Positions 1 to 8,509 are shown, numbered from the stretch's first letter. The stretch: 64,000 nt of DNA from G965222505 sp965222505 (GCA_965222505.1 OZ244956.1:4154001-4218000), one strand, 5' to 3'. The notes: a model not told the origin generated them from the sequence alone. Made by a program: numbers and translations.

Positions 1-63
1 ATAACTAAAATAATAAATATTGATTAACTAGTCAGTTATATATTAATTCAGGGGATTGCTTTG

Positions 64-97
64 AAAAAAAGCTGTACGGCTCCCGTTAGGCCGGGAG
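64..97 (-). terminator. Weak terminator candidate at the end of the AraC-type gene
   Basis: Read leftward, a CTCCCG/CGGGAG stem with a six-base loop spans the stop codon of the regulator gene. A run of seven T follows about nine bases later. The gap between stem and T-run is longer than in a classical intrinsic terminator, so this is only a candidate. The remaining leftmost 60 bases are AT-rich and I see nothing else in them. Confidence 0.3.
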
Positions 98-1063
98 GGG
101 GGCTGCCAGTGCCTGTCTGCGGGCGGCACCGGGCGAGATGCCGATCACCCGTTTAAAGGCCCGGCTGAATGCGGCTTCAGACTGATAGCCGAGCCGGTCG
201 GCCAAATCTACCATTGGTGTTTTTTCCTCCCTGAGCCAGGTGAGAGCCGCATACATCCGCCAGCGCCTGACGTATTGCATCGGCGGCTCCCCAACGAATG
301 TAGTGAAGCGTGCAGAGAAGGCCGAGCGAGACATGGCAACCGTCGCTGCCAGTTTCGCCACGGTCCAAGGCTCAGCGGGGGCACGGTGAATGCGCAGGAG
401 GGCCTGGCCGATTTGGGGGTCCTGCAAAGCCCCCAGCCAGCCGGTTTGGGCCACCGGGTCTTGAGCAATCCAGGCCCGGATGGCTTGAATCACGAGAATG
501 TCTGCCAGGCGGGTGATCACCGTTTCGCCGCCGGGGCGGGGGGTCTCGGCCTCCGCAGCCATCAAGCGCAGGGTACTTTGCATCCAATCCATCTGGGGAG
601 ACCGCCATGCCTCTATGATAATCTGTTTCGGCAGAAAGGAGACCAGATGATGGGCGGCCGGATGACCCAGACGGACGGCTCCGCAAATCATATGGGTGGC
701 CTCACCGCCTGCGCCGTGGCAGAGGATCTCATAGCGTTCACTGATCTGCTCCCGCGTCAAATCAAACAACGGAGCCGCATCGGCTTCGGGTCCACTCAGG
801 AGCTGGTGGCCCTCGCCGTGTGGGACCAGCGCAAAATCGCCTCGCTCCAGCCGACGCGGGGGACGGTCTCCCACGTGTAACCAACAATACCCTGAAGTAA
901 CAACGTGAAACATCAGGCATTCCGGCATCGCTGGTAAGTCTAAACCCCACGGGGCTGAGAACTCGGAACGGGTGTAGAATACGCCGCGCATTCGCAGGAA
1001 ATGCAAGGCTTCGCCCAGTGGGTCAATCGGTGTCCAGGGATCAATCATGCGCCCAATGTACAT
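86..1063 (-). CDS. AraC-family transcriptional regulator (cupin_6 type)
   Basis: A 325-residue one-component regulator. The N-terminal half resembles the cupin_6 sensor domain, including 'RGDFALVPHGEGHQL', a typical cupin strand-turn. The C-terminal ~100 residues form the double helix-turn-helix of the AraC/XylS family, with 'MSRSAFSARF' in the first HTH and 'GYQSEAAFSRAFKRVIG' in the second. Length and domain order fit the family. The ATG at 1063 is used, but Met-6 (1048) is also possible. It is divergent from the NmrA-like reductase at 1202, the usual arrangement for a regulator of its neighbour, and direct repeats lie between the two genes. The inducer is unknown. The family call is secure; the link to the neighbouring gene is inference. 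Confidence 0.92.
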   Translation of the reverse strand: MYIGRMIDPWTPIDPLGEALHFLRMRGVFYTRSEFSAPWGLDLPAMPECLMFHVVTSGYCWLHVGDRPPRRLERGDFALVPHGEGHQLLSGPEADAAPLFDLTREQISERYEILCHGAGGEATHMICGAVRLGHPAAHHLVSFLPKQIIIEAWRSPQMDWMQSTLRLMAAEAETPRPGGETVITRLADILVIQAIRAWIAQDPVAQTGWLGALQDPQIGQALLRIHRAPAEPWTVAKLAATVAMSRSAFSARFTTFVGEPPMQYVRRWRMYAALTWLREEKTPMVDLADRLGYQSEAAFSRAFKRVIGISPGAARRQALAAPLPA

Positions 1064-1070
1064 GTTGGTT

Positions 1071-1119
1071 GCTTGTCATACAAGCCAAATATTCTGGACG
1101 ATTGAGCAAGAATACAAGC
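1071..1119. promoter_or_regulatory. Candidate operator: paired ATACAAGC sites between divergent genes
   Basis: The motif ATACAAGC followed by C/T and AAA occurs at 1078-1085 and again at 1112-1119 on the same strand, 34 bp apart, about three helical turns. The first copy overlaps a perfect inverted repeat, GCTTGT-CAT-ACAAGC (1071-1085). AraC-family proteins usually bind direct repeats, and this spacer separates the AraC-type gene from the reductase. The motif is seen directly; its function is inferred. Confidence 0.4.
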
Positions 1120-1201
1120 TAAAATGGTACAGATAAGCAGGAATGAAAAGCCTATGTTGGATGGAAAAGCAATACCAACCTCGAAACAGAGAGATACCGA
1201 T

Positions 1202-1834
1202 ATGAACGCACTTAACATGGTCGTCTTTGGAGCCACGGGTAGCGTTGGCCGCGAAGTTCTTAAACAAGCATTGGCTCAAGGGCACACAGTTACGGCTTTT
1301 GCACGTACGCCCGCAAAATTGACCGATGTATCAGCGGCACTGCGCGTCGTGCAGGGTGATGTAATGGACCTGGCTGCTGTGGAACAGGCGGTGCAAGGCC
1401 AAGATGTGGTATTGTGTGTACTGGGCGCGGGACTCAAGGGTACCGTTCGGGCAGAAGGGACGCGCATCATTATCGATGCGATGAAACGCGCAGGGGTTCG
1501 GCGCTTGATTTGCCAGAGTACGCTGGGCGTCGGCAGCAGCCGTGGCAACCTGAACTTCTATTGGAAATACGTGATGTTCGGTGGGCTTTTGCGCCGGGCC
1601 TATGCCGATCATGTACGGCAGGAAGCGTACGTCAGGGAGAGTGGGCTCGACTGGACGATTGTCCGCTCGGCTGCCTTCACGGATGGTCCGCACACAGAGG
1701 CTTATCAGCATGGCTTTTCTTCAACCGCGCCCAACCTGACGCTGAAGATCTCACGGGCAGATGTGGCCGATTTTCTGCTGAAGCAAACATCGGATACGGC
1801 CTACCTGCACCAGACGCCGGGGTTATCCTACTGA
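1202..1834 (+). CDS. NmrA-like / atypical SDR NAD(P)-binding oxidoreductase
   Basis: A 210-residue Rossmann-fold protein. The N-terminus has the glycine-rich nucleotide motif 'VFGATGSVG'. 'ARTPAKL' follows the second strand, a position that commonly contacts the NADP phosphate. The late motif 'LDWTIVRSAAFTDGP' is typical of small NmrA-like/SDR_a5 reductases (YwnB, flavin reductase and BVR-B-like). An in-frame ATG lies further upstream at 1124, but the glycine-rich loop sits in its normal place, about ten residues in, only with the ATG at 1202. It is divergent from the AraC-type regulator and may be its target. The physiological substrate cannot be read from sequence. Its stop lies 4 bp from the convergent phosphatase gene. 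Confidence 0.85.
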   Translation: MNALNMVVFGATGSVGREVLKQALAQGHTVTAFARTPAKLTDVSAALRVVQGDVMDLAAVEQAVQGQDVVLCVLGAGLKGTVRAEGTRIIIDAMKRAGVRRLICQSTLGVGSSRGNLNFYWKYVMFGGLLRRAYADHVRQEAYVRESGLDWTIVRSAAFTDGPHTEAYQHGFSSTAPNLTLKISRADVADFLLKQTSDTAYLHQTPGLSY

Positions 1835-1838
1835 AATA

Positions 1839-2621
1839 TTACGCACTACGGGAAATACCGAGGTGGGTATAGACGGGCGCTGTGAGGCCGGGGGGCGTGG
1901 CAATCAGGCCAGTGAGTAAGGGCCGGGCTTTCTGGTTGAAGGCGACGGGTTGGCCGGATACATCACAGACATCGCCTCCGGCGGCCTGGATCATGGCTAC
2001 GCCCCCGGCGACATCCCATTCATGTTTGGGGACCAGCGTCCAGGTCATATCGTCCAGTCCTACGGCCACGCGGGCCAGCTTGTAGGCTACCGATCCCATC
2101 GGAACGACGGTGAAGGGGGCCTCGGCAAAGCGGTCCCATTCGCCGCGTTTGACTTCGCTTCGGCTGGCCAGCACCCGTGCGCCGTCAAGCGTGGTTCGGG
2201 TGCTCATCCGGGCCGGTCGGCCGTTGTAGCAGACGCCGGATTCCCGGCTCCCGATGAAGGTCTCGTCGGTGGCGGGATTATAGAGTCCTCCGGCAACGGC
2301 CTGGCCGTCCTCGACGTACCCGATGGAGACGCACCATTCCGGGATACCCGCCACAAATTCGCGGGTGCCGTCCAGGGGGTCAACGATCCAGAGTTTACGC
2401 TGAGCCAGCCGGTTCGGGTGATCGACGGTTTCCTCGGACAACCACCCTTCATCTTCACGAGGCAACAGGTTGCGCAGGGCCGTATCGATGGCCTGATCAG
2501 CCTGCGTTACAGGATCATCACCTTGTTTATAGGCTACGGAAACGGCACCGGGGGTAAAGGCGGTGAGGACCTGTTTGGCTGCTTCCAGGGCTGTTTCAAT
2601 ACGGGTAAGAATGGGTTGCAT
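1839..2621 (-). CDS. cysQ: 3'(2'),5'-bisphosphate nucleotidase CysQ-like (inositol monophosphatase family)
   Basis: A 260-residue member of the lithium-sensitive phosphatase superfamily. The complete metal signature is visible: 'DPVTQAD' near the N-terminus, 'SEE' (about residues 62-64), 'DPLDGTREF', then 'WDVAGG' with the second GG exactly 11 residues after WD. The 'DPLDGTREF' form is typical of the CysQ/PAP phosphatase branch, which clears 3'-phosphoadenosine 5'-phosphate from sulphate assimilation. Inositol-phosphate phosphatase activity cannot be excluded. It follows the UDP-GlcNAc dehydrogenase gene on the same strand, but a 17-bp perfect hairpin separates them, so co-transcription is doubtful. 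The symbol is given for the family, not as proof of substrate. Confidence 0.85.
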   Translation of the reverse strand: MQPILTRIETALEAAKQVLTAFTPGAVSVAYKQGDDPVTQADQAIDTALRNLLPREDEGWLSEETVDHPNRLAQRKLWIVDPLDGTREFVAGIPEWCVSIGYVEDGQAVAGGLYNPATDETFIGSRESGVCYNGRPARMSTRTTLDGARVLASRSEVKRGEWDRFAEAPFTVVPMGSVAYKLARVAVGLDDMTWTLVPKHEWDVAGGVAMIQAAGGDVCDVSGQPVAFNQKARPLLTGLIATPPGLTAPVYTHLGISRSA

Positions 2622-2644
2622 ATTTGTGATTGGTGATTGGGCAT

Positions 2645-2691
2645 TGATGATTGGTGATTTGTTATTGGGTATCCCAAATCACCAATCATCA
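2645..2691. repeat. Perfect 17-bp hairpin built from ATTGGTGATT words
   Basis: Left arm 2645-2661 and right arm 2675-2691 are exact reverse complements around a 13-base loop. Immediately to the left lies a further 'GTGATTGGTGATTGGGCATT' tract, so the arm derives from tandem short words. It lies between wbpA and cysQ on the same strand and could act as an attenuator or terminator of the polysaccharide operon. No strong T-run follows in the leftward direction. Confidence 0.7.
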
Positions 2692-2728
2692 CACGAGGCA
2701 AAGCCGACTGTACGTAGTAAATCACAAA

Positions 2729-4129
2729 TTAAAACGTCCCGTCGCCGATCAGCTTAATCTTGTCCCTATTTTGGGGGATATGTTTGAGGGCGTTTCGGGT
2801 GTCGATAATGGACCGGGCGTGTCGGGCAATCGTGGGGTACGGAAAGCCATCGTGGTCCGTGGTAATGATGACCACATCGTATTCGGCCAGGGTTTCCGGG
2901 GAGAGGTCGACGGAGGCCAGGTCCAGGGTTCGGTTGGGGCTTTTGATTGACACGTTGGGCACGTGCGGGTCGCTGTAGGCTAAACCAGAGACGCCTTTTT
3001 GGTGCAGCAATTCCAGAATCTTGAGGGCGGGCGAATGCCGGGTGTCGTCCACATTTTTCTTGAAGGCTACGCCGAGGACCAGAATCTGGGCATCTTGCAG
3101 GCGGATAGGCTGTTGGGCGATGGCTTCCATGACGCCCTCGATGACGTAATACGGCATCTGCTCGTTGATCCGGGCGGAAAGGGTGATGAAGTTGGTCTCG
3201 AAGTCGTATTTCCGGGCCAGCCAGGACAGGTAGTACGGGTCGATGGGGATGCAGTGGCCGCCGAGGCCGGGGCCGGGATAAAACGGCATAAAGCCGAACG
3301 GCTTGGTGGCGGCGGCTTCAATCACTTCCCAGATCGAGATCCCGCCGACCCGGTCGCACATTTGTGCCAGTTCATTGACCAGCGCAATGTTGACGGAGCG
3401 GAAGGTGTTTTCCAGGAGCTTCTCCATCTCGGCCACCTTGGGGCTTGAAACCGGATGGATCTCTGCAATGACCTGTTGCATGGCTTCGGAGGCCAGTTGC
3501 GTACAGGCCCGCGTCACCCCGCCGACGACCACCGGCGTATTGGCCGTCGTGAATTGCTGGTTACCGGGGTCGATGCGTTCCGGGCTGAAGGCCAGGAAAA
3601 AATCGCGCCCCAGTTTCAGGTTCTGGGTTTCAGCCTGGGCTTCCAGAATGGGTTGGACGAGGCCTTCGGTTGTGTTGGGGTAGGTGGTGCTTTTCAGGAT
3701 GAACAACTGCCCGGCCCGGAGGGTAGGGGCCAGTGCCTCTGTGGCGGACCGGATGTAGGTCATGTCCGGGTCCTTGTGGGTGGTAATGGGCGTGGGCACG
3801 CAGATAAAGAAGATGTCGATCTCCGCCGCCGATTCAAATCCGTCTTCGGCAGTAAAATAGCCAGCCTCCAGGCTTTCCCGCAGTTTGTTATCGTCTACAT
3901 CCTGAATGTAGTTGTTGCCCGCATTCAGGCGCAGGATTTTTTCGGTATTGAGGTCTATGCCGATGGTTTTGAATCCATGGGCTGCAAATTCAACGGCAAG
4001 GGGAAGCCCAACGTACCCCAGGCCGACCACACCGATGACAGCAGTTGTATCGGCAATGCGCTGGCTCAGGCGGGCTTGGTGGGTACCGGGGGTATGCACG
4101 GTATGGTCGGTTGTGTAGGACGATTTCAT
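2729..4129 (-). CDS. wbpA: UDP-N-acetylglucosamine 6-dehydrogenase (WbpA-type)
   Basis: 466 residues. Oxidises a UDP-hexosamine at C6 to the uronic acid with two NAD+, supplying an acidic sugar for surface polysaccharide. Visible features: Rossmann motif 'VVGLGYVGLPLAVEFAAHGF', 'KSTTYPNTTEG', 'SPERIDPGN' (the form typical of UDP-GlcNAc/ManNAc dehydrogenases rather than UDP-glucose dehydrogenases), the central helix 'LLENTFRSVNIALVNE', the catalytic cysteine in 'PGLGGHCIPIDPYYLSW', and a C-terminal UDP-binding domain with 'FKKNVDDTRHSPALKILE'. Length fits the family. It is the last clear gene of the leftward polysaccharide cluster. UDP-GlcNAc is the likely substrate; UDP-GalNAc is an alternative. 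Confidence 0.9.
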   Translation of the reverse strand: MKSSYTTDHTVHTPGTHQARLSQRIADTTAVIGVVGLGYVGLPLAVEFAAHGFKTIGIDLNTEKILRLNAGNNYIQDVDDNKLRESLEAGYFTAEDGFESAAEIDIFFICVPTPITTHKDPDMTYIRSATEALAPTLRAGQLFILKSTTYPNTTEGLVQPILEAQAETQNLKLGRDFFLAFSPERIDPGNQQFTTANTPVVVGGVTRACTQLASEAMQQVIAEIHPVSSPKVAEMEKLLENTFRSVNIALVNELAQMCDRVGGISIWEVIEAAATKPFGFMPFYPGPGLGGHCIPIDPYYLSWLARKYDFETNFITLSARINEQMPYYVIEGVMEAIAQQPIRLQDAQILVLGVAFKKNVDDTRHSPALKILELLHQKGVSGLAYSDPHVPNVSIKSPNRTLDLASVDLSPETLAEYDVVIITTDHDGFPYPTIARHARSIIDTRNALKHIPQNRDKIKLIGDGTF

Positions 4130-4184
4130 CTATATCAAATAAGTGGAGTGTACAAACAGGAGCAGAGCGGGAGGACGGCGCGTG

Positions 4185-5381
4185 TCAGTCGGTCACCTTC
4201 TCATCAATGACTTCGGTGAGTTCTTCTACGGTGAGGTTGCTTTTGTCCATTAAGGACGCGGAGGCTGAAGCATCATTCATTGAAGAGGAGCCCTGCTTGA
4301 GCAAGGGGAGGGACAGGTAGCCCAACATGCGAAGCAGAAAAAAGATGCCGATGGCAGTGCCACACAACAGCAAGGTGGGCCAGATGTTGTCTACCGGTTG
4401 CCGGAGGGTGATCGTCAGCAGAAAGGCTGCGATACCGAAGACAATGCTGATGCCGTACAAGAATAGCACCGTATTGCGATGCGTCAGGCCAAACCGGTGG
4501 TTTACACGGTGATGGATGTGGTCTTTGTCTGGGTGAAACAGGTGCCGGTTGCTCAGGAACCGCCGGACGATGGCCAGGCCCGTGTCGATGATTGGCACGC
4601 CCATTGCGATGACCGGAATAATCAGGGCCAGCGCCGAAGGGGCACGGGTAGATCCAATCAGGGCGTAGGCCGCCAGTAGGAAGCCCAGGAACATGCTCCC
4701 GGTATCCCCCATGAAGATGCGGGCCGGATTGAAGTTGTGCCGCAAAAAGCCCAGTACACCGCCTGTGAGCATGGCGACGAGCGTGATGCCTTCCCAGTAT
4801 CCCATCGCTGCGTAGGAAGCCGTCAGGCTACCCAGTACAATCAGTGTGATGCCCGAAGCCAGGCCATCCATCCCGTCAAGGAGGTTGATGGCATTGATGA
4901 TGCCCACAATCCACAGGACCTTGATGGGAAACACCAGCCAGATGCTCAGGTTGATGCCGTCCCCGGTAAAGGGATTTCCGATAGAAGAGGTCCCGGTTTC
5001 GAGGTAAACAAACAGAATGGCAACGGCAAACTGGACGAAAAATTTAAACCCAAAATGTACACCGTGCATGTCGTCGTACAAGCCCACAACAGCTATGATC
5101 AGAGCGCAGATCAGCAGGTAGAAAGAGGGCAGAATGATAAGATCTGCGATCTCGGGCGGCAGGAGTTGTTTGGCAACGGTAAAATAGAACAATCCCACCA
5201 GAAAGGCCGATACAATGGCAATACCGCCCACCACGGGTATCGGTTGCTTGTGAATCTTCCTTTTTCCGTCTGGGGTGTCAACCAGTTTTAGCCGGAACGC
5301 AACTTTGGTAAGCATTGGGATGATGGCCAATGCCGTAAGTGCGCTCAACACCAGGCCTAACGAAAAGACAAGAACGGTCAT
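4185..5381 (-). CDS. Undecaprenyl-phosphate glycosyl-1-phosphate transferase (WecA/TagO/MraY family)
   Basis: 398 residues with about ten predicted membrane helices. Family hallmarks are present in order: 'GLYDDMHG' (catalytic Asp pair), 'NLLDGMDGLASG', 'FMGDTGSMFLGF' and the cytoplasmic histidine loop 'DKDHIHHRV'. The HIHH loop is typical of WecA/TagO enzymes, which transfer GlcNAc-1-phosphate or a related sugar phosphate to undecaprenyl phosphate, rather than the peptidoglycan enzyme MraY. This would be the initiating step of polysaccharide assembly at the inner membrane. The C-terminal ~40 residues after the last helix are a Ser/Glu-rich cytoplasmic tail of unknown role. The sugar donor is not determined by sequence. 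Confidence 0.9.
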   Translation of the reverse strand: MTVLVFSLGLVLSALTALAIIPMLTKVAFRLKLVDTPDGKRKIHKQPIPVVGGIAIVSAFLVGLFYFTVAKQLLPPEIADLIILPSFYLLICALIIAVVGLYDDMHGVHFGFKFFVQFAVAILFVYLETGTSSIGNPFTGDGINLSIWLVFPIKVLWIVGIINAINLLDGMDGLASGITLIVLGSLTASYAAMGYWEGITLVAMLTGGVLGFLRHNFNPARIFMGDTGSMFLGFLLAAYALIGSTRAPSALALIIPVIAMGVPIIDTGLAIVRRFLSNRHLFHPDKDHIHHRVNHRFGLTHRNTVLFLYGISIVFGIAAFLLTITLRQPVDNIWPTLLLCGTAIGIFFLLRMLGYLSLPLLKQGSSSMNDASASASLMDKSNLTVEELTEVIDEKVTD

Positions 5382-5567
5382 CTAAACGAAAACCAGAGTT
5401 TGGGTCAATTATTGATACGAGTCGTTCAGGCGGGATGAGCAACGGTACAGCAGCACAGAAGTACCATATGGTGATGTATAAGGTACTTATATAGTATACA
5501 GAAAGATACGCTAAAATGAGGGGTAAAATGCAAAGTCTTCACAGAAAAGCACCAAGGCATAGAAAGT

Positions 5568-6803
5568 TCATTTGTGAGCGGCTGCCACTTTTTCGAGCAA
5601 TTTCCAATACCGATCTGCGATTACAGATCGGCTGTAATGGGCTACAGCAAAGGTTTGGGCGTGGTGTGCAAGTTTCGCATAGCGATCCGGGTTTTGCTTT
5701 AAGGTAAGGGCGGCATCAACCAGGGCTTGTGCATTCTCCGGGGGGATCGCAATCCCGGCATTGGCCTCCTCAATCAATGCCTTAGCCTCTCCTCCAACCC
5801 CCAAAAGGATGGGCCTGCCCAGGATCATTGACTCAAATATCTTGGATGGAATGACGGTTTGAAACAAAGGGTCATTGATGAGGTGCACTACACTCAGATG
5901 AGATAGGGTCAGGAGGTAGGGTATCCGTTCGCGCGGCTGCTTGTCCAGAAGCAAGAAGTTAGGCAAGTCCGCCTCTGCGGCCGCTTGTGCCAGCTTGTCC
6001 CGTTCTGCCCCCGCACCTACCATCATAAATAAGATATCGGGATTGGTACATATCTGAGCCGCTTCGAGCATAACCTCTGTCCCGTGGCACATACCGATCG
6101 TACCGATATATGACACCACAAATTTCCCTTCGAGTTTATACTTGGCTTTTAGGTCGGCCATCAAGGCCTGGTCCAAGGGCTGCTGCCAGAAGGCAAGGTC
6201 AATCCCATTTTTGAGTACAGTAATTTTGTCCGGGTTAATTCCTTTTTCCGCGATTTCTATTTTAAATTGATTGGTAAGGGCAACGATGTGGTGCGCTTTT
6301 CGGTAGATGAACACTTCCAGTTTTTCGAGCAACCAAATGAGCCATTGCTGGCGAATGGCTCCAACGGCCACAATGGTTGCCGGCCAGAGGTCCCGTATTT
6401 CCACGATGAAAGGCTGACGGCGCAGGCGGCTGATGACGTACCCGGCAATGGCCGTCAAAAATTGAGGTGAAGTGGCCACCACAAGGGTTTTTTTGGGCTT
6501 GAGGCGCAAACTGTACCAGATGGCCGAGAACATGAATGAGGCAAAGCTGAGCATCCGACGGATTGTTCCCTTGTTCGGGGTGATGTAGAGCGGGACGCGC
6601 GTAACGCGTATACCATCCTGTTCCTCATGCGTAAGCGTGTTACGATACCCGTCGTATACTTTGCCTTCCGGGAAATTTGGAACGGCGGTCAGGATGTGTA
6701 GCTCCCCGTCTTGTTTGGCCCAATACCTTGCGTGCTCGGAGAGCCGATTGGCTGGGGCATTGGTCTCGGGGGGATAGTTCTGGCTCAAGAAAAGCACACG
6801 CAT
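5568..6803 (-). CDS. Glycosyltransferase family 4 (WcaI/WbuB-like)
   Basis: 411 residues, GT-B fold. The N-terminal domain begins 'MRVLFLSQNYPPETNAPANR', the standard opening of WcaI/WbuB-type GT4 enzymes. The C-terminal domain has 'YIGTIGMCHGTEVMLEAA' and the nucleotide-sugar binding region 'PSKIFESMILGRPILLG', with the EX7E-type glutamate in 'KIFESM' and 'GGEAKALIEEANAGI'. It likely adds the second or third sugar to the lipid-linked acceptor made by the neighbouring WecA-like protein. Members of this subgroup commonly transfer amino-deoxy sugars, but donor and acceptor are not known here. It is followed leftward by a 186-bp AT-rich spacer before the WecA-like gene. Confidence 0.9.
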   Translation of the reverse strand: MRVLFLSQNYPPETNAPANRLSEHARYWAKQDGELHILTAVPNFPEGKVYDGYRNTLTHEEQDGIRVTRVPLYITPNKGTIRRMLSFASFMFSAIWYSLRLKPKKTLVVATSPQFLTAIAGYVISRLRRQPFIVEIRDLWPATIVAVGAIRQQWLIWLLEKLEVFIYRKAHHIVALTNQFKIEIAEKGINPDKITVLKNGIDLAFWQQPLDQALMADLKAKYKLEGKFVVSYIGTIGMCHGTEVMLEAAQICTNPDILFMMVGAGAERDKLAQAAAEADLPNFLLLDKQPRERIPYLLTLSHLSVVHLINDPLFQTVIPSKIFESMILGRPILLGVGGEAKALIEEANAGIAIPPENAQALVDAALTLKQNPDRYAKLAHHAQTFAVAHYSRSVIADRYWKLLEKVAAAHK

Positions 6804-6884
6804 CGGTATTTTGCAGGTAAAGGGTGCGCTAAGGGGGATGTGTTATTCAAAAACACGGGGAGCGGGATCAGGGAAACATGGGGG

Positions 6885-7664
6885 TTAACGGAACCGGCGG
6901 CCGTGTTTCCGAAATGCGGAAACGGCTTCGGGGGTTGGAAAGGAAAAGTAACTGGCTTGGGAAGCATCGTTTACCATGGTCTCGACGGGTCCGTCCATGA
7001 TTTTTTTGACTGCTTCGGCCAGGGCAAAGCCTCCGAAGTTAACCTTGGATTTCAGGACGAGGCTGTGCAGGGTGTCTTCTGGTGCAATCGGGACCCGTTT
7101 TTGCACGATGATCGGCCCGTCATCCAGCTTGGGGTTCATATAGTGCACGGTGACGCCGGTTTCGGTTTCTCCGTGGGCCAGTACCCAGAAGCTGGGCATT
7201 TTGCCCCGGTACTTGGGCAGCAGCGCCCCGTGGATATTGATGCATTTTTGGGGGGGCAAGTCCAGCAATTCCTGCCGCACAATTTGGGGGCAGGCTACAG
7301 AGATCAACAACTCCACCTTTTGGTCGCGCAGAAACTGGTGAAATTCCGGTGTATTGATTTTGGTGGGGTAGTGGGTGGGCGTCTTAACCTTGCGTAAAAA
7401 GCCAGCTACGGAATAGGCCTGTTTAAGGGGCAAGACCCGGCTCGCCACGTCAAGGCCCTTCCAAAGGGCATACAGGGTGCCGATTTTAAGAAACGCGGTC
7501 GGTCCCAAAAACTTGAAATAGTTGCCACTGTTTTTGGCGGCGATCTCGCCCTTCAGAATGGCCGCTCCTGCCACCGTGCAGGCTTTCGGTTTGTTCTGGT
7601 AAAAGACCTCCAGCAGCTTGGGGATATAAAAAGCGTCTTCCTGCGTCAGGATGAATACGTTCAT
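6885..7664 (-). CDS. Formyltransferase-family protein, probable sugar N-formyltransferase
   Basis: 259 residues related to the methionyl-tRNA formyltransferase catalytic domain. The Asn-His-Asp catalytic set is visible in 'INIHGALLPKYRGKMPSFW' (Asn and His) and 'KLDDGPIIVQK' (Asp). It lacks the C-terminal tRNA-binding domain of Fmt and sits inside a polysaccharide cluster, so formylation of an amino sugar with N10-formyl-tetrahydrofolate is the best guess. The N-terminus 'MNVFILTQEDAFYIPKLLE' differs from Fmt, as in other sugar formyltransferase-like proteins. Its start overlaps the stop of the deacetylase gene by 4 bp (ATGA), which indicates translational coupling. The sugar substrate is unknown. 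Confidence 0.8.
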   Translation of the reverse strand: MNVFILTQEDAFYIPKLLEVFYQNKPKACTVAGAAILKGEIAAKNSGNYFKFLGPTAFLKIGTLYALWKGLDVASRVLPLKQAYSVAGFLRKVKTPTHYPTKINTPEFHQFLRDQKVELLISVACPQIVRQELLDLPPQKCINIHGALLPKYRGKMPSFWVLAHGETETGVTVHYMNPKLDDGPIIVQKRVPIAPEDTLHSLVLKSKVNFGGFALAEAVKKIMDGPVETMVNDASQASYFSFPTPEAVSAFRKHGRRFR

Positions 7665-8509
7665 ACTTCAACGGGCGCTATGCGCTTGAGGGCATCCGCG
7701 TAGACCGTCCGGTAGGCCCCAAACCTGAACGTTTGGAACAGTTTGGCCAGCCGGGGTTCCATGGCTTTAAGGTTGGTGTAATGGCGTGCCCTGAGCATGG
7801 TTTTCAGGTCAATGCGCGGGTGATTCACGTCAATCTCCCAGGGGTGCATATAGAGACGGACTTGCTCTCCTCGCCGGATCAGGCGCTTCATGAACCATTG
7901 TTGCAAAGGGTACGGATAAAGGCGAAGATAGGCACCGCCCCCAACCGGAATGTTGAATTTATTCAGTAGAGGATACGTCGAAACCGGGAGTTCGAGCAGG
8001 GGGTGTTTGGAGCCGGTTTCAAGTACCGAAGGGGTCCGTGCCGCGCCGGGAATGCCGTAGCGAAAATGGTAGATGGGATGGATGCTGGAATCATACCGGA
8101 TACCGGCGTCAGCCAGGATCGGCAATGCCCAGAGTGAGCGAGGGGTAATGGTGAAATACGGGGCACGGTAGCCAATGACCTTTTCATTTGTTACGCCCTC
8201 AAGGAGGTCGATGGATCGTTGCAGGTCGTCTCGAAAAGCTTCTGGGGTCAGGTGATGGACTTCATCATGGGCATAGCCGTGGGTAGCAACCTCATGACCG
8301 GCCTGGTGGATGTCTCGTATGAGTGTGGGATGGTCTTCGGCTACTTTACCGAGCACAAAACAGGTGGATTGGACATCGTGCTGGGCCATCAGGTCCAGCA
8401 TCTGACCCATCGATCGTGGGACCCGCGGTTCGTATTGGTCCCACTGGTCAAACGGGATTTCGATGCCTTGATACCAATCCTCTACATCTATCGAAAATGC
8501 ATGAAGCAT
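7661..8509 (-). CDS. Polysaccharide deacetylase with DUF3473 tail (XrtA-associated type)
   Basis: 282 residues, NodB-homology deacetylase. The opening 'FSIDVEDWYQGIE' and the metal-ligand motif 'HEVATHGYAHDEVHHLTPE' (HxxxH of motif 2) are clear. 'GYRAPYFTITP' is motif 3. The C-terminal third, with 'LYMHPWEIDVNHPRI', matches the DUF3473-type extension of deacetylases often found in exosortase/EPS loci. No exosortase or PEP-CTERM protein is seen in this window. There is no signal peptide, as usual for this branch. It is the first gene of the leftward polysaccharide string and would deacetylate an N-acetylated sugar residue, possibly preparing the amine for the formyltransferase encoded next. 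That last link is inference. Confidence 0.87.
   Translation of the reverse strand: MLHAFSIDVEDWYQGIEIPFDQWDQYEPRVPRSMGQMLDLMAQHDVQSTCFVLGKVAEDHPTLIRDIHQAGHEVATHGYAHDEVHHLTPEAFRDDLQRSIDLLEGVTNEKVIGYRAPYFTITPRSLWALPILADAGIRYDSSIHPIYHFRYGIPGAARTPSVLETGSKHPLLELPVSTYPLLNKFNIPVGGGAYLRLYPYPLQQWFMKRLIRRGEQVRLYMHPWEIDVNHPRIDLKTMLRARHYTNLKAMEPRLAKLFQTFRFGAYRTVYADALKRIAPVEV

Noticed and set aside
3455..4210. 251-residue plus-strand open frame opposite the UDP-GlcNAc dehydrogenase
   Set aside because: The minus-strand enzyme has every catalytic motif; the plus frame has none.
5400..5530. Promoter between the GT4 and WecA-like genes
   Set aside because: The AT-rich spacer has several TATA-like runs, but no spacing fits a Bacteroidota or sigma-70 promoter well enough to claim one.
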